The notes under the pieces are model-generated. The model was not told the DNA's origin. It saw only the letters and a list, made by a program, of their open reading frames with translations, and did no database searches. DNA of 64,000 bases from contig NZ_WING01000002.1 of the NCBI RefSeq assembly GCF_009793335.1, positions 1,364,001 to 1,428,000 on the forward strand. Direction: 5' to 3'. The stretch comes from Actinomadura sp. J1-007. Lineage in GTDB: Bacteria > Actinomycetota > Actinomycetes > Streptosporangiales > Streptosporangiaceae. Made by a program: the position numbers and the translations under genes. Shown one piece after another: positions 63,995 to 64,000 of the stretch (position 1 is its first letter; every line of letters begins with the position of its first letter).

Positions 63995-64000
63995 GCTTCG

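Overview
The window is very GC-rich, with strong G/C bias at third codon positions, GTG/ATG starts, four-base stop/start overlaps, an XRE-DUF397 pair, a 2-methylisoborneol-type GPP methyltransferase homologue, HutC/FadR/LacI/ArsR/AraC regulators and Tat/lipoprotein exports. This points to a filamentous actinomycete of the Thermomonosporaceae/Streptosporangiaceae kind (Actinomadura-like). The genus is an inference, not read from a marker gene. No rRNA, tRNA, IS element or CRISPR array was seen. Most of the window is catabolic and transport islands, each beside its own regulator.

Layout. 0-1.8 kb: an SsuA/TauA-type ABC importer (permease cut by the left edge, lipoprotein). 1.9-10.8 kb: a trans-4-hydroxy-L-proline catabolic operon (three-subunit D-hydroxyproline dehydrogenase, pyrroline-hydroxycarboxylate deaminase, 4-hydroxyproline epimerase, APC permease, ketoglutarate-semialdehyde dehydrogenase) behind an XRE-cupin regulator, with two near-identical operator palindromes. 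10.9-12.5 kb: a small membrane protein and a PrsW-type protease. 12.6-14.3 kb: ArsR, SRPBCC and hydrolase genes. 14.4-24.8 kb: an amine-catabolism operon (permease, P450, [3Fe-4S] ferredoxin, ferredoxin reductase, glutamine-synthetase-like ligase, signal-less solute-binding protein, gamma-glutamyl-GABA hydrolase, aldehyde dehydrogenase) divergent from a FadR regulator and a soluble Cache-domain protein. 24.9-33.5 kb: succinate-semialdehyde dehydrogenase, lactonase, and a LacI-controlled CoA operon (crotonase, CaiB transferase, acyl-CoA ligase, signal-less solute-binding protein).

33.5-38.4 kb: a GPP-methyltransferase homologue, pgi, a secreted esterase, an EF-hand protein and a disordered protein. 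38.4-49.7 kb: carbohydrate island (SIS isomerase, ascorbate-type PTS IIA/IIB/IIC, HutC regulator with a DasR-like operator, a secreted unknown protein, a sugar ABC importer and an exported multidomain PIG-L deacetylase). 49.8-56 kb: AraC, acyl-CoA ligase, serine hydrolase, DUF2804 and an exported GT-B-like protein. 56.4-61.5 kb: M14 peptidase, thiC with TPP riboswitch, and a TrmO-like methyltransferase. 61.5-64 kb: a secreted Cys-containing peptide, an orphan serine-recombinase domain, DUF397 and XRE.

A general caution: at least sixteen reading frames across thirteen otherwise well-conserved genes and several less conserved ones (including thiC) are broken, and every break is restored by adding one G or C to a short G/C run. 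I therefore treat these genes as intact in the organism and the breaks as probable consensus errors. Merged coordinates are given, with the break position stated for each.
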